From Ardenticatenales bacterium (lineage in GTDB: Bacteria; Chloroflexota; Anaerolineae; Promineifilales; UBA4811): DNA of 6,286 bases. Below, piece after piece: positions 4,716-6,286 of this stretch. A model generated the notes under the pieces. The model was not told where the DNA came from, searched no databases, and saw only the letters and a list, made by a program, of their open reading frames with translations. Position numbers and translations under genes: made by a program. Numbering within the stretch: the first letter of the stretch is position 1; the number at the start of each line of letters is the position of its first letter. Where the stretch lies: positions 1 through 6,286 of the forward strand of contig DAOUVM010000156.1 in NCBI GenBank assembly GCA_030667645.1. Reading direction: 5' to 3'.

Positions 4716-5771
4716 ATGAGCCAAACAACTCGAGGAAAGCAACCAATCCGCGTACTGGTGGTGGACGACTCGGCCTTTATGCGCCATGCCCTCACCCAGT
4801 ACCTGTCCGCCGACCGTGGAATCACAGTGGTGGGAAGCGCCTACGATGGCCTTGATGCGCTGGCCAAAATGCCGATCCTCAAACCGGACGTGGTAACTCT
4901 GGACGTAGAGATGCCGCGCATGGATGGGCTCACGGCGCTGAAGCGAATCATGACGGAATGCCCCACGCCGGTCATCATGGTCAGTTCGCTCACTCAGCGG
5001 GGCGCCCGGCCGACGATCCAGGCACTGATGCGGGGAGCGGTGGACTTTATAGCCAAACCCACCGCCGGCGTCAGTATGCAGGCCACCGTGCGAGAGCTGA
5101 CCGCCAAAGTGCAGGCGGCTGCCGGGGTGCGCCTGACCAAGTTGAGCCAGCCCGATACGCCAGCGTCCAAATCCATCAGCGCCAAGCAGGCGCCGCAACC
5201 ATTTCGCCGGGGAGATCCACTGGTGATCCTTGGCGCCTCGACCGGCGGGCCGCGAGCATTGGAGGCGCTGCTGCCCGCCCTGCCGGCCGATTTCCCAGCT
5301 GCAATGCTCATGGTGCAACATATGCCCCCATCCTTTACCCAGTCGCTGGCTCAGCGGCTCAACGAGAGATGTGCTGTCACGGTTCGAGAGGCCAAGGACA
5401 AGGACCGGCTGGAACGCGGGCTGGTACTGCTGGCCCCGGGCGATTATCACCTACAGCTCGAGGGTCTGCGAAGGGTGGCATTGGATCAGGGGCCACCCCG
5501 CAATCACGTCCGGCCGGCAGTTGACGTGACGATGGAATCAGCAGCAACACAGTATCGGTCAAACGTAGTCGGGGTCGTGCTTACCGGGATGGGGTCCGAC
5601 GGCGCAGTGGGCGCCGGGAAGATCCGGGCCGCCGGCGGCAAAGTGATCGTCGAGGATGAATCCACCTGCGTGGTTTATGGGATGCCCCGCAGCGTGGTAG
5701 AAGCCGGACAGGCAGACCGCGTGGTGCCACTCCCTGACATCGTGTCCGCGCTCATGGAGATGCTGGGATAA
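4716..5771 (+). CDS. cheB: CheB, receptor methylesterase / glutamine deamidase with receiver domain
   Basis: A 351-residue protein, normal length. The N-terminal receiver spans about 11-125: Asp17 and Asp18, phosphoacceptor Asp63 (TLDVEMP), Ser90 at the switch position and Lys114 (FIAKP). A linker of about 40 residues (126-166) leads to the catalytic domain (168-351). The serine-hydrolase-like triad is Ser175 in GASTGG (173-178), His202 in QHMPPSF (201-207) and Asp295 in LTGMGSDGA (289-297). Phosphorylation by CheA relieves inhibition by the receiver, and the enzyme removes methyl groups from receptor glutamates, opposing CheR. AGGA at 4705-4708 is seven bases before the ATG. The stop overlaps the cheR start in TAATG, so the two opposing enzymes are translated together. 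CheD may take part of the deamidase work in this system. No residue expected to be essential is missing. Confidence 0.96.
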   Translation: MSQTTRGKQPIRVLVVDDSAFMRHALTQYLSADRGITVVGSAYDGLDALAKMPILKPDVVTLDVEMPRMDGLTALKRIMTECPTPVIMVSSLTQRGARPTIQALMRGAVDFIAKPTAGVSMQATVRELTAKVQAAAGVRLTKLSQPDTPASKSISAKQAPQPFRRGDPLVILGASTGGPRALEALLPALPADFPAAMLMVQHMPPSFTQSLAQRLNERCAVTVREAKDKDRLERGLVLLAPGDYHLQLEGLRRVALDQGPPRNHVRPAVDVTMESAATQYRSNVVGVVLTGMGSDGAVGAGKIRAAGGKVIVEDESTCVVYGMPRSVVEAGQADRVVPLPDIVSALMEMLG

Positions 5772-6286
5772 TGGATGACAGCCAGTACACCTATATCAAG
5801 CGAGAAATCAAGACTCTGCTGAGCGTGGATCTGAATGCCTACAAGGCGCAGCAGATGCAGCGACGACTGCGCACCTTTCTTATGCGCTCGGGACAATCCG
5901 ACTGGCGCGCCTTTTTCGATGTCATGCGGAAGGAAAAGGTACAGTTGGAAAAACTCAAGGACTATCTGACCATCAACGTGTCATCTTTCTTTCGGGACAC
6001 TGCCAAGTACGATCAGTTGCAGAAGCAGATCATACCGAAACTCTTGAGTGACGGGGCGACGCTGCGGGTCTGGAGCGCAGGGTGTTCCCGCGGCCAGGAA
6101 CCCTACACACTGGCCATGGTGCTGGCCGAGCTGACAGGTCCATTCCGGCGGCATTCCATTCTGGCCAGCGACCTTGATCGCACTGCGCTCGGCGAGGCAC
6201 AAGCTGGTGGACCCTACACGGCCGAGGATGTGGCCGGCGTCCCCCCTCACTTGCTCAGTCGCTACTTTCGCACCGAGAAAGACGGG
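5771..6286 (+). CDS. cheR: CheR, receptor glutamate methyltransferase (3' end outside window)
   Basis: The frame opens at ATG 5771-5773, sharing its A with the cheB TAA stop, and runs without a stop for 172 codons to the window edge. CheR is usually about 260-290 residues, so roughly 60 percent is present. The N-terminal helical domain covers about 1-75, with YKAQQMQRRLRTFL (24-37) and NVSSFFRD (69-76), the latter typical of CheR. The SAM-dependent methyltransferase domain follows: WSAGCSRGQEPYTLAM (101-116) is the first SAM-binding loop, with Gln109 where the family usually has the first Glu of GEEPYS, and ASDLDRTAL (132-140) is the acidic loop after strand two. It transfers methyl groups from SAM to receptor glutamates. 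GGAG near 5756-5759, inside the end of cheB, can serve as ribosome binding site. Later motifs lie beyond the window. Confidence 0.93.
   Translation, partial: MDDSQYTYIKREIKTLLSVDLNAYKAQQMQRRLRTFLMRSGQSDWRAFFDVMRKEKVQLEKLKDYLTINVSSFFRDTAKYDQLQKQIIPKLLSDGATLRVWSAGCSRGQEPYTLAMVLAELTGPFRRHSILASDLDRTALGEAQAGGPYTAEDVAGVPPHLLSRYFRTEKDG

Noticed and set aside
4653..5450. Open frame on the minus strand across cheY/cheB (265 codons)
   Set aside because: Rich in His, Gly, Gln and Arg, antisense to well-conserved CheB residues, and without a recognisable domain.

Overview
The window is a single-strand (+) bacterial chemotaxis operon, cut by the window edge at its 3' end. Read left to right it holds: a leader with promoter-like and repeat elements (1-133); a degenerate response-regulator receiver protein (134-571); a short gene matching only the C-terminal part of CheW (695-943), joined to the first gene by a 44-codon overlapping frame (564-698); cheA, present as two overlapping reading frames (947-1585 carries the phosphotransfer domain P1; 1353-2972 carries P2 to P5); a 196-base gap; then cheC, cheD, cheY, cheB and the first 172 codons of cheR. 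No receptor (MCP) gene, RNA gene, mobile element or CRISPR array is visible. The minus strand shows only shadow frames.

Organism: combining the CheC/CheD adaptation branch with CheB/CheR is typical of Bacillota, Thermotogota, Spirochaetota, Chloroflexota and some archaea, and is not the enterobacterial layout. The DNA is moderately GC-rich, Shine-Dalgarno sites are clear, and GTG or TTG starts are common. I suspect a Chloroflexota or a GC-rich Bacillota-like bacterium, but this is inference and no marker here fixes the phylum.

How the genes would work together: receptors coupled through CheW drive CheA autophosphorylation. CheA passes phosphate to CheY, which acts on the flagellar motor, and to CheB. 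CheR methylates receptor glutamates, phospho-CheB demethylates them, CheD deamidates receptor glutamines, and CheC dephosphorylates CheY-P and exchanges CheD with the receptors. All catalytic residues are visible in CheY and CheB, the SAM-binding region is recognisable in the CheR fragment, and the CheC second active site is intact.

The unusual part is the first half of the operon. The receiver-like protein has lost its phosphoacceptor aspartate and conserved lysine. CheW lacks its N-terminal part. CheA is interrupted exactly between P1 and P2 by a one-base frame change at a GGGG run, directly ahead of a well-placed ribosome binding site and ATG. Either this operon is decaying or carries sequence errors, or it has a rearranged signalling core with a pseudo-receiver, a half CheW and a split or frameshifted kinase. 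Checking the reads at 1343-1346 is the most decisive test.
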